Origin: Rhizobiales bacterium YIM 77505
Lineage (GTDB): Bacteria > Pseudomonadota > Alphaproteobacteria > Rhizobiales > Beijerinckiaceae
Direction of reading: 5' to 3'
Assembly: GCA_000745135.1 (NCBI GenBank)
Contig: JQNH01000001.1
Location: 372,001 to 436,000 of the forward strand
DNA: 64,000 nucleotides
Part shown: one piece after another, positions 54,045 through 63,728 of the stretch
Layout of the letters: every line of letters starts with the position of its first letter
How positions within the stretch are numbered: the stretch's first letter is position 1
Made by a program: the position numbers and the translations under genes
The notes under the pieces: generated by a model
What the model saw: the letters and a program-made list of their open reading frames with translations, nothing else
Databases searched by the model: none
Told to the model about the DNA's origin: nothing

Positions 54045-54511
54045 TTGATCGAGTGACGATCTATACGGATGGGGCCTGCTCGGGAAATCCAGGCCCCGGC
54101 GGCTGGGCGGCGCTCCTTCTGTTCAGGGGCCGCGAGAAGGAGCTCTCGGGAGGCGAGCCGCTGACCACCAACAACCGCATGGAGCTGATGGCAGCCATAC
54201 AGGGTCTTGAGGCGCTGAGCCGGCCGTGCAGCGTCGATCTCTACACGGACTCCCAATATGTCCGGCAAGGCATCACCGAATGGATCCGAGGTTGGAAGGC
54301 GCGCGGCTGGCGCACCGCGGACAAGAAGCCGGTCAAGAACGAGGATCTCTGGCGGCGGCTCGACGAGGCCTGCGCGCGGCACGACATCCGCTGGCACTGG
54401 GTGCGGGGTCACGCCGACGATCCGCTGAACCACCGCGTTGACGCGCTCGCGGTGGCAGCAATGGCGCCATTCAGGAAGAAGAGGCGTGGAGTGATCGCGA
54501 CCGGAGAGTAG
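54041..54511 (+). CDS. rnhA: Ribonuclease HI
   Basis: RnhA cuts the RNA strand of RNA-DNA hybrids. The 156-residue protein has the four metal-binding acidic residues in their usual settings: Asp10 in [14 protein letters not shown], Glu in [10 protein letters not shown], Asp in YTDSQYV and Asp in NHRVDALA near the end, with the basic handle ([18 protein letters not shown]) present. The ATG overlaps the thrB stop (ATGA). The gene ends 47 bp before the convergent dehydrogenase gene. Confidence 0.96.
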   Translation: MIDRVTIYTDGACSGNPGPGGWAALLLFRGREKELSGGEPLTTNNRMELMAAIQGLEALSRPCSVDLYTDSQYVRQGITEWIRGWKARGWRTADKKPVKNEDLWRRLDEACARHDIRWHWVRGHADDPLNHRVDALAVAAMAPFRKKRRGVIATGE

Positions 54512-54557
54512 CCGCGTCGGCACCGTGGTGGATGGTGATCCTTGGCCAGAAGGGCGC

Positions 54558-55715
54558 TCAGAGCCGCCCCTCATAGGCCGCACGGAAGATGCGCAGTGCG
54601 CCCGCCTCGTCGAGGGGAACGGGATTGCCACCGGCGGTCGGGTCCTTTGGCGCCATCTGCGCGATGAGATCCGCCTTGGTGTCATCCACACCGAAGTCCT
54701 TCAGCGTGTGCGGCACGCCGATGCGCTGGCGAAGGTCCAGGACGAACTCCAGGAAGGCGTTGAAACTTGCCTCGAGCCCGAGGAAGGCTGCCAGCCGCGC
54801 GATCTTCTCTTCTATCGCCGGCCGGTTGAAGGCGAGCACATAGGGCATGAAGACGCCGTTCGTCATGCCGTGATGGGTGTCGTAGAGCGCGCCGACGGGA
54901 TGGGAGAGGGAGTGAATGGCGCCGAGCGCCTTCTGAAAGGCGGTGGCGCCCATCGCCGCCGCCGACATCATATGGGCGCGCGCTTCAATATCCGACCCCC
55001 GAGCGACGGCGCGGTCCAAGGTTTCCTTTACAAGTCGCATGCCCTCGACCGCGATGCCATCCGCAAGCGGGTGATAGAACGGGCCGCAATAGGCCTCGAG
55101 GCAGTGCGCGAACGCGTCCATGCCCGTGCCGGCGGTTATGGAAGGCGGCATGCCGACCGTGAGCTCGGGATCGCAGATTGTCACCTTCGGCATCATCAGG
55201 GGGTGGAAGATCACCTTCTTGGTGTGGGTGTCCTCATCGGTGATGACGCCGGCGCGGCCGACCTCGGAGCCCGTGCCGGCCGTGGTCGGAACGGCGACGA
55301 TCGGGGCGATGCCATCCGGATCGGCGCGGGTCCACCAGTCGCCGATGTCTTCGAAATCCCACATGGGCCGCGTCTGTCCGGCCATGAAGGCGACGACCTT
55401 GCCGACATCGAGCGCCGAGCCGCCGCCGAAGGCGATGACCCCGTCATGACCACCCGCCTTCAGCATCCTGACCCCTGCCTCGACATTGGCAGCCACCGGG
55501 TTGGGCCGGACGTCCGAGAACACGGCACAGCCGATCGAGGCCGCCTCCAAGGAGGCGAGCGCGTTCTTGACCATCGGCATCGCCGCGAGGCGCGGGTCGG
55601 TAACAAAGAGGGGACGCTTCATCCCGGCAGCCCGCACTGCCTCCGGCAGCTCCTTGATGCGCCCGGCGCCGAAGCGAATTGATGTCGGATAATTCCAGTT
55701 GCCCCGAAGCTGCAT
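54558..55715 (-). CDS. Iron-containing (group III) alcohol dehydrogenase in the phosphonate cluster
   Basis: A 385-residue Fe-ADH: GGGSALDVGK and PTTAGTGSEVG bind NAD(P), and the metal ligands lie in GMDAFAHCLEAY, HSLSHPVGALYDTHHG (His, His). The start at 55715 (MQLRGNWNYPTS) has AGAGGAACACC upstream; 13 further codons are open. It is the last gene of the minus-strand AEP-use cluster, 87 bp after pbfA. Group III dehydrogenases are known to interconvert phosphonoacetaldehyde and 2-hydroxyethylphosphonate in phosphonate antibiotic pathways, so a role on a phosphonate alcohol or aldehyde is a reasonable inference, but the sequence itself shows only the general family. Confidence 0.88.
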   Translation of the reverse strand: MQLRGNWNYPTSIRFGAGRIKELPEAVRAAGMKRPLFVTDPRLAAMPMVKNALASLEAASIGCAVFSDVRPNPVAANVEAGVRMLKAGGHDGVIAFGGGSALDVGKVVAFMAGQTRPMWDFEDIGDWWTRADPDGIAPIVAVPTTAGTGSEVGRAGVITDEDTHTKKVIFHPLMMPKVTICDPELTVGMPPSITAGTGMDAFAHCLEAYCGPFYHPLADGIAVEGMRLVKETLDRAVARGSDIEARAHMMSAAAMGATAFQKALGAIHSLSHPVGALYDTHHGMTNGVFMPYVLAFNRPAIEEKIARLAAFLGLEASFNAFLEFVLDLRQRIGVPHTLKDFGVDDTKADLIAQMAPKDPTAGGNPVPLDEAGALRIFRAAYEGRL

Positions 55716-55802
55716 GGTGTTCCTCTGTCCCTTGGCTGTATCCCGGGAGCCCACGACCGGGTGATGGGTCTGGCGCTTGATCGCAAAGTCCGAGCTCCGG
55801 CT

Positions 55803-57167
55803 TCATCGGCTCCGGGATGAGAGCGATGAGCGTCCGGCCCCAATCGCCTTCTCCAGGATGTCGAGCGCCCGCATCATCTCCGCCTCGCTCACAATAAGGG
55901 GCGGCGTCAAAGTGAGCACATTGCCCATGGTGGTTTTGAAGGAGAGGCCGCCGTCGAGCGCGCGATAGAGCACCTCCTCGGCAAGAGCGTTGTCAGGCTC
56001 CTTGGTCTCGCGGCTCTTCACGAGCTCGATGCCGAGGACGAGCCCGCGTCCGCGCACATCGCCAATTGCCGGAAGGCGGTGCTTCATTTCATCCATGCGG
56101 GCGAGCGCCGCCTCGCCAACCCGGGCCGCATTCGCAACGAGCTCTTCCTGCTCGATGATCTCAATGGTGGTGAGCGCCGCCCGTGTCGTCACGGGGTTCT
56201 TCTCATGAGTGTAGTGGCCGAAGGCCCAGGCCTCGGCGACGTCGAGTCCAGGCCGCGCGAGCACGGCGGCGATGGGCAGGATGCCCCCGCCAAGGGCCTT
56301 GCCCATGACGAGGATGTCAGGCGTCACGCCATCATGATCGCAGGCGAACATTCGCCCAGTCTTGCCGAGGCCCGTCGGGATTTCGTCGAAGATCAAGAGA
56401 GTGCCGTGGCGGTCGCAAGTTTCGCGCACGCGGCGCCAGAATCCGGGCGGCGCCACGTAAGGAACGGCTCGCGTCGGCTCGGCGATCAGAGCCGCGACCT
56501 CGCCGTCGCGGGAGAGGATGTAATCGATCATGCGGGCGCAGGCCTCGCCGCTCGCCCCCGGGCTCTCCGCTCCGTAGGGGCAGCGGTAGCCGCCGAAGGG
56601 CGCCACATGCATCGGCCCGGCGACGAGGGGAGCTGCGGGGCCGGACCGAAACAGCATCTCGCCCGAGAGGGCGGAGGCGCCAATGCCGGCACCGTGGAAG
56701 GCATCCCAGAAGGAGAGGATCTTGAAGCGTCCCGTCGCGGCACGGGCGATCTTGACGGCGACTTCGACCGCGTCCGAGCCCCCGGTGGTGAACAAGACCT
56801 TGGAGAGGCCGGCAGGCGCGATGGCGGCAAGCTTCTCGGCGAGAGCCACGGCGGGCTCGCAGGCATAGCGCCGCGGCGCGAAGGGCAGGGAGTCCATCTG
56901 CTCGGCAATGGCGCGCTTCAGGCGCGGGTGGCCATAGCCGATGTGGTGCACATTGTTGCCGTGGAAATCCATGTAGCGCCGGCCGGCCAAGTCCTCGATC
57001 CAGATCCCTTCGGCCTTGGCGACAGCGTTCAGGCAAGGGGTTGAGACCGACTGGCGCAAGAAGGAACGCTCGTCGCGAGCCAGAAGCGCGCGCGTTGCCC
57101 CATCGAGCGTTCGCTCCTGCCATTGGGCGCGCCGGCTCGTCAGGTTGGTGTCCCCCTCAGATGGCAT
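55803..57167 (-). CDS. pbfA: PLP enzyme, probable (R)-1-hydroxy-2-aminoethylphosphonate ammonia-lyase PbfA
   Basis: A fold-type I, class III aminotransferase-like PLP protein (454 aa from 57167; an ATG at 57212 would add 15). Motifs: MDFHGNNVHHIGYGHPRLK, LPFAPRRYACEPAVALAEKL, FTTGGSDAVEVAVKIAR, LLIFDEIPTGLGKTGRMF (the PLP Asp), the Schiff-base Lys at about 290 in MGKALGGGILP, and GHYTHEKNPVTTRAAL. The FHGNNVH and GHYTHEK phrases match PbfA, which was first taken for a transaminase but removes ammonia from hydroxy-AEP to give phosphonoacetaldehyde. Its position with AEP transport genes, phnY and phnA supports this strongly. Confidence 0.83.
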   Translation of the reverse strand: MPSEGDTNLTSRRAQWQERTLDGATRALLARDERSFLRQSVSTPCLNAVAKAEGIWIEDLAGRRYMDFHGNNVHHIGYGHPRLKRAIAEQMDSLPFAPRRYACEPAVALAEKLAAIAPAGLSKVLFTTGGSDAVEVAVKIARAATGRFKILSFWDAFHGAGIGASALSGEMLFRSGPAAPLVAGPMHVAPFGGYRCPYGAESPGASGEACARMIDYILSRDGEVAALIAEPTRAVPYVAPPGFWRRVRETCDRHGTLLIFDEIPTGLGKTGRMFACDHDGVTPDILVMGKALGGGILPIAAVLARPGLDVAEAWAFGHYTHEKNPVTTRAALTTIEIIEQEELVANAARVGEAALARMDEMKHRLPAIGDVRGRGLVLGIELVKSRETKEPDNALAEEVLYRALDGGLSFKTTMGNVLTLTPPLIVSEAEMMRALDILEKAIGAGRSSLSSRSR

Positions 57168-57246
57168 GACCGAACGGTGGACGCTCGGGCGCAGGCGCTT
57201 GTTTCTGGTCATTGAAGGCGAAACGAGCAGGGGGACGCAGTCCTCA

Positions 57247-58956
57247 TCACCGTTTCCGCCACGCCTGCAGCCGCTCGAACACGAAATAGTTCAGAGCGAG
57301 ATGCACGAACTTCACAGTGATGGCTGTCGCCATGATCGTTGTCGCCATGGCAGCGGCGGAGGCGATGGCACCCGCCTCGTCCATGTGCACGATCGCGATG
57401 GAGGCGAGCTTGGTCCCGGGTCCATAGAGGAAGATCACGGCGGAGACCGTCGTGAGCGCGTTCACGAAGATGTAGACCGCTATGTCGAGGATCGCCGGCA
57501 GGCAAATGGGCACTGTCACACGGCTGAAGGTGCGCCAGAACGGGACTTTCAGCGAAGCCGAAACCGCTTCGAATTCCTGATCGATCTGCTTCAAGGCAGT
57601 GAGCGCTGTGATATGCGCCACCGTGTAGAAATGGGCGATGGTGTTGACGACGAGCACCGTCAGCGTGCCGTAGAGGATGTTGAGCGGGTTCCAGCTCGCG
57701 TTGAAGAAGAAGACGTATCCGAGGCCTAACACCAAACCCGGCACCGCCATCGGCAGCATGGCAAGAAAATGCACGAGGGCACGGCCGATCGGGAAAACCT
57801 TCATCTTCTCGATGAGATAAGCGCCGGAGAAGACAAGCCCCGTGCCGATCACGGCCGCGCTCGCGGCCATCTGAAGAGAGTTGCTGTAGGGCTCCCAGCC
57901 GCTCGGCTCGACATTCTCGAATATGTAGTTGTCGAGCGTCAGCGATAGGTTGTAGGGCCAATAGCGAATGAAGGACGCCCAGACAGCAACCCCATAAGTG
58001 GCGACAATCAAACCGCCGATCACGACCGCATAGGCAAGGAAGGCGAGATCCCGCCCCCATTCTGGCTTCGGCTCGAAAGGAACAGCCCGGGCCGAGAGCA
58101 ACGCCACCTGCTTGCGTTCTGCGATCCGATCGACAAGGAAGGCGAGAGCGGCTGGCACGAGCAGGATCACCCCAACCACCGCGCCCATTGGAAAATTCTG
58201 CTGACCAACAACCTGTTTGTAGGCGTCGGTTGCAAGGACGCTGTACTGGCCGCCAATGACCTTTGGAATGCCGAAATCGGTCACGACCAGCGTGAACACG
58301 ATGAAGATCGCGCTAATGACGCCGTAGCGCGCGCCGGGCAGGGTGATCGTCCGGAACACGCGGGCGCGCGAGGTTCCGAGGGCCGCCGCCGCTTCGTACA
58401 GGCGTCCATCGGCCAGCGCGAGGGCAGTGGCCAGGATGAGGAAGGCGTGCGGGAAGCAGTAGAGCACCTCGGCGACGATGATGCCGATAGGCCCGTAGAT
58501 CGAGGCGCCCATCAGGACCGACTTCAAGAAACCCTGATTGCCGAAGATGTAGAGAAGCGACAGGGCGGAGAGAAGCGAGGGAGCGAAGATCGGCAAAAGC
58601 GCGATCCCGTAGAAGATCCCCTTAGCCGGCATGCAGCTGCGGGTCAGCCCGTAGGCGTAGACGAAGGCGAGCGGCACCACGATCGCCGTCGAGACGGCAG
58701 CCACGAACAGGCTGTTGAACAAGGAGGCGATCAGCGTCGGTGTCGAGAAGTAGCGGATGAAATTGGCAAGGCCGACGAAAGCGCCGCTATCGTTCTGGAA
58801 ACTCTTCGAGAGAAGTGCCCAGAGTGGCAGGGCGATGATGACGGCGAGGATTCCTGCGAGAATCATGACGCCCAGCACGGCAACCTGATTCTCAGTGAGC
58901 CTTCGCCGCAGGGTCGCCTGCACGGCAGGCGCAGTGCGAAGTGCAACCTCGCTCAT
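57247..58956 (-). CDS. aepW: AEP ABC transporter, permease
   Basis: A 569-residue double permease of the FbpB type with about 12 membrane helices and two copies of the EAA loop that docks the ATPase: EAAAALGTSRARVFRTITLPGA (first half) and EAVSASLKVPFWRTFSRVTVPICLP (second half). It follows aepV with a 4-bp overlap (ATGA). Permeases of this layout next to phnY/phnA/pbfA are the AEP-specific AepXVW systems. An iron(III) transporter of the same superfamily is the alternative, but the context argues against it. Confidence 0.87.
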   Translation of the reverse strand: MSEVALRTAPAVQATLRRRLTENQVAVLGVMILAGILAVIIALPLWALLSKSFQNDSGAFVGLANFIRYFSTPTLIASLFNSLFVAAVSTAIVVPLAFVYAYGLTRSCMPAKGIFYGIALLPIFAPSLLSALSLLYIFGNQGFLKSVLMGASIYGPIGIIVAEVLYCFPHAFLILATALALADGRLYEAAAALGTSRARVFRTITLPGARYGVISAIFIVFTLVVTDFGIPKVIGGQYSVLATDAYKQVVGQQNFPMGAVVGVILLVPAALAFLVDRIAERKQVALLSARAVPFEPKPEWGRDLAFLAYAVVIGGLIVATYGVAVWASFIRYWPYNLSLTLDNYIFENVEPSGWEPYSNSLQMAASAAVIGTGLVFSGAYLIEKMKVFPIGRALVHFLAMLPMAVPGLVLGLGYVFFFNASWNPLNILYGTLTVLVVNTIAHFYTVAHITALTALKQIDQEFEAVSASLKVPFWRTFSRVTVPICLPAILDIAVYIFVNALTTVSAVIFLYGPGTKLASIAIVHMDEAGAIASAAAMATTIMATAITVKFVHLALNYFVFERLQAWRKR

Positions 58957-60056
58957 GAGGCTCTCGCTGTGGGTGCTGCGAACACCCGCAGTGCCTCCGG
59001 GGGAAAGGCGACCGTCCGGATATCGCCCTCCGTGATGCCAAGATCCCGCATGGCATTGGTAGAGAAGTCGGCCGCGATCGAGGTCTCAGGCGAGACCGTC
59101 GGCGAAAGTCGCGCGCGGCAGAACGAGCCCAGAAATGAGATCGTGTCGACTCGCGCCTCGAAACGATTGGGTGTTTCCGTTGTAATGCTGCGGGTCCGCA
59201 CATCTTCGGGGCGCATGGCAAGGCGCACCGGTGCGCCCGCGGGCAGTAACCCGTCGTCGGCGACGTCGAGCTCAAGCGCACCGACACGCACTCTTTGCGG
59301 CCCCACTACGACAGCATCGAGGAAGGTCATGTGGCCGACGAAATCGGCAACGAAGGGGGTTGCCGGGGCTCTATAAATCTCGGCCGGATCGCCCACTTGT
59401 TCGATCACGCCTTGGTTCATCACCACGATGCGATCGGCCATGGCGAGCGCCTCTTCCTGGTCGTGCGTTACCATGATGGTGGTAACGCCAAGCCTCTTCT
59501 GCAGCGCGCGGATCTCGTCTCGCAAGCGCACACGCACCTTGGCATCCAGCGCTGAAAGCGGCTCGTCGAGGAGGAGGAGGCCAGGGGAGGTGGCGAGGGC
59601 GCGCGCCAGCGCCACGCGCTGCTGCTGGCCGCCCGAAAGCTGGATCGGGTATTTCTTGCCCTGATCCGGCAGGCCGACGAGGGCGAGGAGCTCGGTTACC
59701 CGGCGGTTGATCTCGTCTCGGGAGTGGCGGCGATTGACGAGGCCATAAGCCACGTTTTGAGCCACCGTAAGGTTGGGAAAAAGGGCGTAGGACTGGAAGA
59801 CGATGCCGAAATCGCGCTCGGCCGGGGGAGCGCGAGAAACGTCGCGGCCGCCGATCTCGATACGACCTTCGTCTTGGAAATCGAGGCCGGCAATGGCCCT
59901 GAGCAGCGTGGTCTTGCCGCAGCCGGAAGGCCCGAGGAAGCAGACGAACTCGCCGCGCCGTACCTCCAGGTTGATGTCCCTCAATGCCGTGAAGACGCCG
60001 AAACGCTTCGACAGATTTTCGATGCGGAGGAAGGGCACTGCAACCTCGTCGGTCAT
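58953..60056 (-). CDS. aepV: AEP ABC transporter, ATP-binding protein
   Basis: A 367-residue ABC ATPase: Walker [10 protein letters not shown] (42-50), Q-loop [12 protein letters not shown], signature [15 protein letters not shown], Walker [13 protein letters not shown] and the switch His in VTHDQEEAL, followed by a C-terminal TOBE-type regulatory domain (about 240-367) that includes AMRPEDVRT. The start [10 protein letters not shown] at 60056 was chosen over an open frame of 33 more codons. In an intact operon it would follow aepX directly; an IS element now lies between them, so its expression may depend on read-through or on a promoter provided by the IS. Confidence 0.9.
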   Translation of the reverse strand: MTDEVAVPFLRIENLSKRFGVFTALRDINLEVRRGEFVCFLGPSGCGKTTLLRAIAGLDFQDEGRIEIGGRDVSRAPPAERDFGIVFQSYALFPNLTVAQNVAYGLVNRRHSRDEINRRVTELLALVGLPDQGKKYPIQLSGGQQQRVALARALATSPGLLLLDEPLSALDAKVRVRLRDEIRALQKRLGVTTIMVTHDQEEALAMADRIVVMNQGVIEQVGDPAEIYRAPATPFVADFVGHMTFLDAVVVGPQRVRVGALELDVADDGLLPAGAPVRLAMRPEDVRTRSITTETPNRFEARVDTISFLGSFCRARLSPTVSPETSIAADFSTNAMRDLGITEGDIRTVAFPPEALRVFAAPTARAS

Positions 60057-60229
60057 CGATGTCGCTCGGACACACGCATCGTACCGGGGCAGCGCCGCCG
60101 GCTCTGGCCTTCGCCGTCCCAAAAGCAGGGCCCGCCATGAGTCCAGAACTCGCAACGATGCCCGTTCATTCAGCCACCGCCGATCGGTCCCAGTGATCTG
60201 AGTTCTACGAGCGGCGCTCTCCGAACTGC

Positions 60230-60254
60230 GATGGCCGGGAGGAACCCGGCCATC
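60230..60254 (-). terminator. Intercistronic hairpin between aepX and aepV
   Basis: A perfect 10-bp stem, GATGGCCGGG / CCCGGCCATC, with loop AGGAA. On the minus strand it lies in the original aepX-aepV gap, just downstream of the later IS insertion point, with no T-tract. Hairpins here often protect the upstream mRNA so that more binding protein than ATPase is made. Confidence 0.6.
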
Positions 60255-60266
60255 ACAATAGGACTA

Positions 60267-61112
60267 GAGTCTGTTATGGACTGAGGGTGCGGCTATGGTG
60301 CGGGCATGATTGCTCGCAAGTCTTATCCCTCGGACGTTTCGGATGACGAATGGGCGCTGGTTGCGCCCTATCTTGCACTCTTGCCTGAGGCGGCGGGGCA
60401 GCGGGAGCACTCGTTGCGCGAGGTGTTCAACGGGCTGCGCTATGTTGTCCGCAACGGCATTGCCTGGCGGGCGATGCCGAATGATCTGCCGCCTTGGGCG
60501 GCCGTGTATCAGCAGGCGCAGCGCTGGCTGCGGGCCGGTTCGTTCGAGGCGCTCGCCCACGACCTGCGCGTGCTGTTGCGGGTGGCGGCCGGGCGCCCGC
60601 CCGCACCCTCGGCCGCCATCCTCGACAGCCGGACGCTGCGCTCCACGCCCGAGAGCGGCCACCGCGCCGGCTATGACGGCGCCAAGCGCAAGAAGGGCTC
60701 CAAGCTGCACCTGGCGGTCGACACGCTCGGCCACCTCCTGGCCCTCCACGTCACCCCCGCCACGGCGGACGACCGCGCCGAGGTCGGGCGCCTGGCCGCC
60801 GCCGTGCAGCAGGCCACCGGCAACAGCGTCGAGATCGCCTTCGTTGACCAGGGCTATACCGGCGACAAGCCGGCCGCGGCCGCCAGCGAACACGGCATCG
60901 CCCTAGAGGTCGTGCGCCTGCCCGAGGCCAAGCGCGGCTTCGTCCTCCTGCCCCGGCGCTGGGTCGTCGAGCGATCCTTCGCTTGGGCCACCCGCTGCCG
61001 CCGCCTCGTCAAAGACTACGAGCGCCTGCACACAACCCTCGCAGGCCTCCACGTCGTCGCCTTCGCTTGCCTCATGCTCCGTCAAGCCGCAGAACTGGTC
61101 CATAACAGACTC
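60267..61112 (+). mobile_element. IS5-family insertion sequence (846 bp)
   Basis: The ends are exact 15-bp inverted repeats, GAGTCTGTTATGGAC (60267-60281) and GTCCATAACAGACTC (61098-61112). TA flanks both sides (60265-60266 and 61113-61114) within a C-TA-G context: the target was CTAG and TA was duplicated, as in the IS427-like group of IS5. The element carries one transposase gene and no passengers. It is intact and fits precisely between aepX and aepV. Confidence 0.93.
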
Positions 61113-61115
61113 TAG
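60306..61115 (+). CDS. IS5-family transposase
   Basis: A 269-residue DDE transposase: N-terminal YPSDVSDDEWALVAPYL and NGLRYVVRNGIAWRAMPNDLPPW (the IS5-family HTH-like region), then the catalytic Asp in ILDSRTLRST, Asp in AFVDQGYTGDK and Glu in WVVERSFAW, with the Y-(2)-R-(3)-E-like R-R-W-V-V-E-R context. The single uninterrupted frame implies a functional enzyme. Its stop codon TAG (61113-61115) is not in the IS itself but comes from the CTAG target, so the frame ends properly only at such sites. Confidence 0.93.
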   Translation: MIARKSYPSDVSDDEWALVAPYLALLPEAAGQREHSLREVFNGLRYVVRNGIAWRAMPNDLPPWAAVYQQAQRWLRAGSFEALAHDLRVLLRVAAGRPPAPSAAILDSRTLRSTPESGHRAGYDGAKRKKGSKLHLAVDTLGHLLALHVTPATADDRAEVGRLAAAVQQATGNSVEIAFVDQGYTGDKPAAAASEHGIALEVVRLPEAKRGFVLLPRRWVVERSFAWATRCRRLVKDYERLHTTLAGLHVVAFACLMLRQAAELVHNRL

Positions 61116-62140
61116 TTCTTCGGGGCAGCCTTCGACTCATAGCGCTTCGACCATTCGGCAAGGATGCGCTCGCGGTTCTCGGCCATCCAGGCAAGATCGT
61201 TCTTGATCATCGCCTTCTCGGCATTGGCCGGATAGTTCGGTGGTGTGTTCTGCACGCCGGGATAGGCCACGATCGCATAGGTCTTGGAGTAGATCTCGTT
61301 CGCCTCTTTCGTCGTGCCCCAGTCGGCCACCTTCTTGGCAAGGTCGAGGTTCTTCGTGCCCTTGACGATGGCGGTCGCCTCCATTTCCCAGCCGACGCCC
61401 TCCTTCGGCACCACCACCTCGATCGGCGCGCCCTTGGTCTTCTCGGAGGCGCCCCGCATGTCGAGGGCGAGCCCCGCGACACGCTCGCCGCGGGCAGCCT
61501 GCACGCAGGGCGCGGAGCCGGAATGGAGATAGGCCGCGATGTTCTCGTGCAGCCCGTCCATGAACTTCCAGCCCTCCTCCTCGCCCATGCTCTGCAGCCA
61601 GCCGGCGACCATGAGATAGCCGGTGCCCGAGGAGGCGGGATGAGGCATCACGATCTTGCCCTTGAGGGCGGGATTGAGAAGGTCCTTCCACGACGTTGGC
61701 GTCGGTATCTTGTCTTTGCCGGCCTCCGCCGTGTTGAAGCAGACGACGCCAAGATACGCGTCCATGCCTGTCCAGGTGTAGGGCTCGTGTGGATCTCGGA
61801 AAACCTCTTTGAGCGCATCGGCGCCCTTCGGCCTGTAGGGCTCAAGAAGGCCTGCCTTCTCAAACATTAGGAGACTTGAAGCCGCAAGGCCCATCACCAT
61901 GTCGGCCCTTGGATTGTCCTTCTCGGCCAGAAACCGAGCGGTAATGACCCCGGTGGAGTCGCGCACCCATACGACTTCGACTTCCGGAACAGCCTTTTCG
62001 ATCGAGGCCTTGAACGGCGCAAGCTGGTCGTTCTCGAGTGCCGTGTAGATGGTGAGCTTCGTCTTCTGCTGAGCTTCGGCCGGAGCGCCAAAGCCGAGCG
62101 CGAGCGCAAGAGCGGCGCCCGCTGCAAGCCAAGTCTTCAT
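61112..62140 (-). CDS. aepX: AEP ABC transporter, periplasmic binding protein
   Basis: A 342-residue iron/phosphonate-type binding protein: signal peptide MKTWLAAGAALALALGFGAPAEA, then KLTIYTALENDQLAPFKASIEKAVPEVEVVWVRDSTGVITARFLAE, IVMPHPASSGTGYLMVAGWLQ and VALDM-like central segments of the FbpA class, and YPANAEKAMIKNDLAWMAENRERILAEWSKRYE at the end. The start at 62140 follows GAGGGGATCGGG. The last codons AAPKN and the TAG stop are intact although the IS begins within the stop codon's first base on the other side, because the CTAG target restores it. It is 134 bp after phnY. Confidence 0.9.
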   Translation of the reverse strand: MKTWLAAGAALALALGFGAPAEAQQKTKLTIYTALENDQLAPFKASIEKAVPEVEVVWVRDSTGVITARFLAEKDNPRADMVMGLAASSLLMFEKAGLLEPYRPKGADALKEVFRDPHEPYTWTGMDAYLGVVCFNTAEAGKDKIPTPTSWKDLLNPALKGKIVMPHPASSGTGYLMVAGWLQSMGEEEGWKFMDGLHENIAAYLHSGSAPCVQAARGERVAGLALDMRGASEKTKGAPIEVVVPKEGVGWEMEATAIVKGTKNLDLAKKVADWGTTKEANEIYSKTYAIVAYPGVQNTPPNYPANAEKAMIKNDLAWMAENRERILAEWSKRYESKAAPKN

Positions 62141-62274
62141 CCCGATCCCCTCTCTTTTTCGCCTCTCCACTGCGCGGGCCGCGAGCCGCCACCCTCCACT
62201 ACACGCCGGACCGCGAGAACCCGCAAGACCTCTTTTGTGGCTTTCTGCCGCTTTCTGAGGCCGTGCGTCTCACC

Positions 62275-63726
62275 TCATGCCGGCCAGGGCAGTGAGTAGG
62301 TGCGCACATTGGTGAAGCTCTTCATGGCTTCGACGACGCCCTCCTTGTAGCCGAGGCCCGAGTCCTTGATGCCGCCAAAGGGCGACATCTCGATCCGGTA
62401 TCCTGGGACCTCCCAGACATTGACCGTTCCCACATCAAGCTCGCTGATGAAACGGGTGATGTAGTCGAGCCGGTTGGTGCAGACCCCGGATGAAAGCCCA
62501 TAGGCGGTGGAGTTCGACACCTTGATGACGGCGTCAATATTGTCCGGCACGCGGATGATCGGAATGACCGGGCCGAAGGTTTCCTCTCGCACGAGCTCGC
62601 AGTCGTGAGGCACATGATCGACGACCGTCGGCGGGAAGAGGGCGCCGCGCCGGTCGTTGCCATGGAGCAGCTTCGCCCCGCGCGTGACCGCGTCTTCAAC
62701 CCGGCTTTGGAAGAGTATCGCCGAGCGCTCGCTGATAACCGTGCCGACGTCGACGGTCGGGTCCGTGGGATCGCCGCATTTGAGCGCCTTGGCTCGCGGC
62801 AGAACCTTCTCGACGAAGGCGTCGGCCATGCTCTCCACCACGAGGATGCGCTTCACCGCCGTGCAGCGCTGGCCGGAGTTCTTGGTCGCGCCCTGCACGG
62901 CGAGGTCGGCCGCCTTGTCGAGGTCGGCGTCCTCCATGACGATCAGCGGATCGTTGCCGCCGAGCTCGAGCACGAGGCGGCGATAGCCCGCCTTTTCGGC
63001 GATATACTTGCCGACGCGGACCGAGCCGGTGAAGGTGATGAGGTCGGCGTCGGGATCGGTGATCATGGCGTCGCCCATGGTCGACGGATTGCCGGTGACG
63101 ACCGAGAGCATTTCCGGCGGCAGCCCCGCCTCGTAGAGCACGTCTGCAAGCGCCAGCGCCGTCAGCGGCGTGAGTTCGGTGGGCTTGAGCACCAGGCGGT
63201 TGTTGGTGGCAATCGCCGGGGCGAGCTTGTGGCTCACCATGTTGAGCGGATGGTTGAACGGTGTGATCGCGGAGATCACCCCCATGAGCGGCACACGTGT
63301 TGTGTAGATCTTGCGGCTCTTGCCGTTCGGGCTGATGTCGCAGGAATAGATCTCGCCGTCGTCCTTGATGGTCAGCTGCGCCGCGAAGGACCATACGTCA
63401 TATGCGCGGCTCGCCTCGTAGAGCGAGTCCTTCCAGCACAGGCCCGACTCCGCAGTAATCAAGCGGGCGAACTCCTCCTTGCGGTCGCGCAGGATTTCGG
63501 CCGTGCGCTGCAGGATCTGCTGGCGCTCGTAGCGGGTGAGCTTCGCCTTGAAGGCGCGCGCCTTAGCGAAGGCGTCGCGCACATGCTCGGGCCGCGCCGC
63601 CGGCACCGTACCGACGACCTCGTTGGTGTAGGGGTTGAAGACTTCGATGACCTCTCCGGTCTCGACCTTCTTCCCAGCGATGCGCATGGCCTCGCGACGG
63701 ACAGGGGGCTTCACGGGAGCGTTCAT
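62275..63726 (-). CDS. phnY: Phosphonoacetaldehyde dehydrogenase
   Basis: PhnY oxidises phosphonoacetaldehyde to phosphonoacetate with NAD+. The 483-residue aldehyde dehydrogenase has the nucleophile Cys288 in [11 protein letters not shown], the general-base Glu in [10 protein letters not shown], the NAD-binding [16 protein letters not shown] and a substrate-entrance region with [14 protein letters not shown] and [17 protein letters not shown]. The catalytic Cys lies close to its position in characterised rhizobial PhnY. It starts 2 bp after the phnA stop, so both are translated from one message. Linkage to phnA fixes the identity. Confidence 0.92.
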   Translation of the reverse strand: MNAPVKPPVRREAMRIAGKKVETGEVIEVFNPYTNEVVGTVPAARPEHVRDAFAKARAFKAKLTRYERQQILQRTAEILRDRKEEFARLITAESGLCWKDSLYEASRAYDVWSFAAQLTIKDDGEIYSCDISPNGKSRKIYTTRVPLMGVISAITPFNHPLNMVSHKLAPAIATNNRLVLKPTELTPLTALALADVLYEAGLPPEMLSVVTGNPSTMGDAMITDPDADLITFTGSVRVGKYIAEKAGYRRLVLELGGNDPLIVMEDADLDKAADLAVQGATKNSGQRCTAVKRILVVESMADAFVEKVLPRAKALKCGDPTDPTVDVGTVISERSAILFQSRVEDAVTRGAKLLHGNDRRGALFPPTVVDHVPHDCELVREETFGPVIPIIRVPDNIDAVIKVSNSTAYGLSSGVCTNRLDYITRFISELDVGTVNVWEVPGYRIEMSPFGGIKDSGLGYKEGVVEAMKSFTNVRTYSLPWPA

Positions 63727-63728
63727 GG

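Noticed and set aside
55803-57167. Ordinary class III aminotransferase (for example glutamate-1-semialdehyde type)
   Set aside because: FHGNNVH and GHYTHEK phrases and the operon context fit PbfA better; kept as the alternative.
57247-60056. Iron(III) ABC transporter
   Set aside because: The permease and ATPase belong to the same superfamily as FbpBC, but linkage to phnA, phnY and pbfA favours aminoethylphosphonate.
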